Of a stretch of 64,000 nt of DNA, positions 62,463-64,000 are shown piece after piece. Under the pieces are notes generated by a model, which was not told where the DNA came from, did not search any database, and saw only the letters and a program-made list of their open reading frames with translations. Numbering within the stretch: position 1 is the first letter of the stretch; every line of letters starts with the position of its first letter. The translations under genes were made by a program, and so were the position numbers. The DNA is taken from positions 1,784,739 to 1,848,738 of the forward strand of contig NW_008707797.1 in the NCBI RefSeq assembly GCF_000327385.1, given 5' to 3'. The stretch is from Lottia gigantea. Its lineage: Eukaryota > Mollusca > Gastropoda > Lottiidae.

Positions 62463-62811
62463 AAGTGATACTGCGTCTTAGAATTAACATAAAATTTAAG
62501 AATTTTAAACTTGGCGAATAAGAGCCAGTAGATATACCTGGTGTCATAAATAACATAACAGGATCCTTATATAATCCAATAAATCTAAAAAACTTAGTAA
62601 TTATCCATAAATATGCAATTAACTATTGAAAAACGCCTAATATCAAGATTAAGCATTTTTCAATAATTACTTATTTTTATGAATTTTCCAGATTTTACAG
62701 GGATTCTGTTGTAACTTTGTGACACCAGGTAAGCTAACTGATGAATATAGACTGATATTGACCTTTCCGAGAACTTAAATTTTATGTTCATTCTGAGACG
62801 TAGTATCACTT
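62463..62811. mobile_element. Nested palindromic MITE flanked by TA
   Basis: Outer arms: AAGTGATACTGCGTCTTAGA (from 62463) is answered at the right end by the complement of AAGTGATACTACGTCTCAGA (to 62811), with further matching AACATAAAATTTAAG. TA dinucleotides border both ends (62461-62462, 62812-62813). Inside, CCTGGTGTCATAAATAACAT (from 62537) pairs with the complement of CCTGGTGTCACAAAGTTACA (to 62729), again between TA and TA. The central 130 bp also pair loosely (AATTATTGAAAAATGC type). This fits a Tc1/mariner-like MITE, or one MITE inside another; it has no coding capacity. Confidence 0.75.
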
Positions 62812-64000
62812 TAACATTTTATATAACAAAAACCAAAAGAAATACTCGATCAAAACAGTACCCGAAATAAATATCAAAGTTTGGCAATACATTGGTAGCA
62901 GTTAATGAACTCTTCATATGAGAATTCATTCCTAATTCTTTTTCATTTAAGTCAATAGCAACCGTAAGGATTGTTTTATGAACGTTATTTGTCTATAACA
63001 TTTTTATAAAAATTTGTAAAATTTAATATTAAAAACTTGATGGGGTTTCTTCCTTGGGTGGCATTTAATAACTGGGGTATGAATAACTGGACCCAATTAT
63101 ATAGATAACAATTACTTTATTAAATAACTTGCGACGTTTCGACGATGACGCTTTCGTCTTTTCATTGCTTGAAAGTAGTTGTTATCCATGTAATTGTGTC
63201 CAGTTATTGATGGGGTTTATATTTGAAGAGTTAGATATTTTTTGTACAATTATAGTTGTTCGTCTTCCTCAAGGAATAAAACGCTTCAAAGCAAAGTGCC
63301 ATCAAAATTTCCTGAAGAAATAAGATGACTTCAACACCTATAATTTACATGAAAATCATCCAATTTGATGCAAACATAAAATGGGCCATTATAGTGTAAA
63401 ATGGCCAGTTTAAAACGAATATTGAGCCTCTTTATTACTGTTATAGAGATATCAGTAAACTGTGGTTTATTGGATAATGTGATGATGAGGGGTATTATAC
63501 TAAAAGGATGAAATCTCAAAGCAGCTTTTTATACCATAATTACTAGTTTAACCTAAAACGAAACAGTTTAGAATTTAGATTGAATTGAATAATTATAGTG
63601 TATGTATCGCGATCTGCTCGTTTTCTTCCTAGGGGGCGTATTAAACAAATTATTTGGGTAACGTAAAAAGGTAAACGAAAATAAAAAGTAAACGAAACTA
63701 TTGGAGGGTAATTTGTTCTGGCGAAAATTGAAAGTAATCTTAAATTAAAGCCATTTCTCTCATGGAGAATAACCAAAATTGCATGTCTTCTTTTCAGCAA
63801 ACTCCACAATATTAGACTGAAGATGATGAAAATGGTCAAAATTTCAACGAAACTTTATTTTATATTTATCCAAACATTCAGACTTTTCTTAGCTTTGTCA
63901 AAGATTTCACTAATAGGCCTACATGTAGTTCAGAAATATATATAATATGTATTATAATATATAACGACTATAGAACATTCCTTTGACAATAATTGTGGGA
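62812..64000. other. Right-end non-coding stretch
   Basis: Apart from the inverted-arm element at 63082-63208 I see no gene or repeat. The open frames on the minus strand at 63331-63519 and 63543-63839 have Ile/Phe/Leu-rich translations typical of chance in AT-rich DNA. Confidence 0.5.
63082..63208. mobile_element. Inverted-arm element with CGAAACGTCG core
   Basis: Left arm AATAACTGGACCCAATTATA..GATAACAATTACTTT (63082-63118) is matched by the complement of the right arm (63171-63208), which reads AATAACTGGACACAATTACA..GATAACAACTACTTTC. The core on the minus strand reads AAGACGAAAGCGTCATCGTC followed by GAAACGTCGC. A short stem (GACG/CGTC) before GAAACGTCG recalls the termini of Penelope-like retroelements, which can carry hammerhead ribozymes. 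The CTGANGA half of such a ribozyme is not intact here, so class is a guess. A spare AATAACTGGGGT precedes the left arm at 63067. Confidence 0.5.

Noticed and set aside
37631-64000. GCCATTTTG and GGCGCCAT-like motifs scattered through the desert (about 43482, 45741, 51884, 55862, 56337)
   Set aside because: YY1-like sites are short and could be chance or repeat-borne; no clustering beyond a few per 10 kb.
1-64000. tRNA or rRNA genes, CRISPR arrays, operons
   Set aside because: No full tRNA cloverleaf, rRNA block or spaced direct-repeat array was seen; A/B-box hits belong to SINE relics. The split genes show this is a eukaryote.

Overview
The window is invertebrate nuclear DNA, about two-thirds A+T. 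Its genes are split by many short GT-AG introns and the spacers carry SINEs, MITEs and minisatellites. The protein set (FAN1, LINS1, Cactin, mL65, CCDC87, TRMO) and the repeat style suggest a lophotrochozoan, most likely a gastropod mollusc. That placement is inference; no organelle or rRNA marker is present.

The left 37.6 kb is gene-dense and holds six recognisable host genes: FAN1 (+, 14 coding exons), LINS1 (+, 5 exons), CACTIN (-, 19 exons), MRPS30/mL65 (+, 4 coding exons), CCDC87 (-, 30 exons) and TRMO (+, 4 exons). I built each model by hand from splice sites and reading phase. Five of the six close to a whole number of codons: 1016, 700, 493, 1025 and 413 aa. LINS1 does not; it needs one extra base at each of two places. 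Orientation alternates: LINS1/CACTIN and MRPS30/CCDC87 meet tail to tail, CACTIN/MRPS30 and CCDC87/TRMO are head to head, and CACTIN/MRPS30 appear to share a promoter of only about 200 bp. The genes have unrelated housekeeping or germline jobs (crosslink repair, Lines-family signalling, splicing, mitochondrial translation, sperm function, tRNA modification), so this is shared packing rather than a pathway cluster.

The right 26 kb (37.6-64 kb) has no recognisable protein. It is AT-rich and full of repeats: a 46-bp GC-rich minisatellite, a 48-52-bp AT-rich array, a hAT-type MITE with imperfect 8-bp target duplication, a 349-bp TA-flanked nested palindrome, an inverted-arm element with a CGAAACGTCG core, and scattered SINE tails. 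Minus-strand splice-bounded open segments here join in consistent phase and could be a long-intron gene of unknown family (best core: four exons, 176 codons, 46483 to 38870). This is a weak prediction, because similar open segments also occur on the plus strand.

I did not find a clear new biological system. The most checkable oddities are the two LINS1 frame breaks, the repeat family whose 51-bp unit has expanded beside MRPS30, the nested palindromic MITE, and the candidate minus-strand gene.
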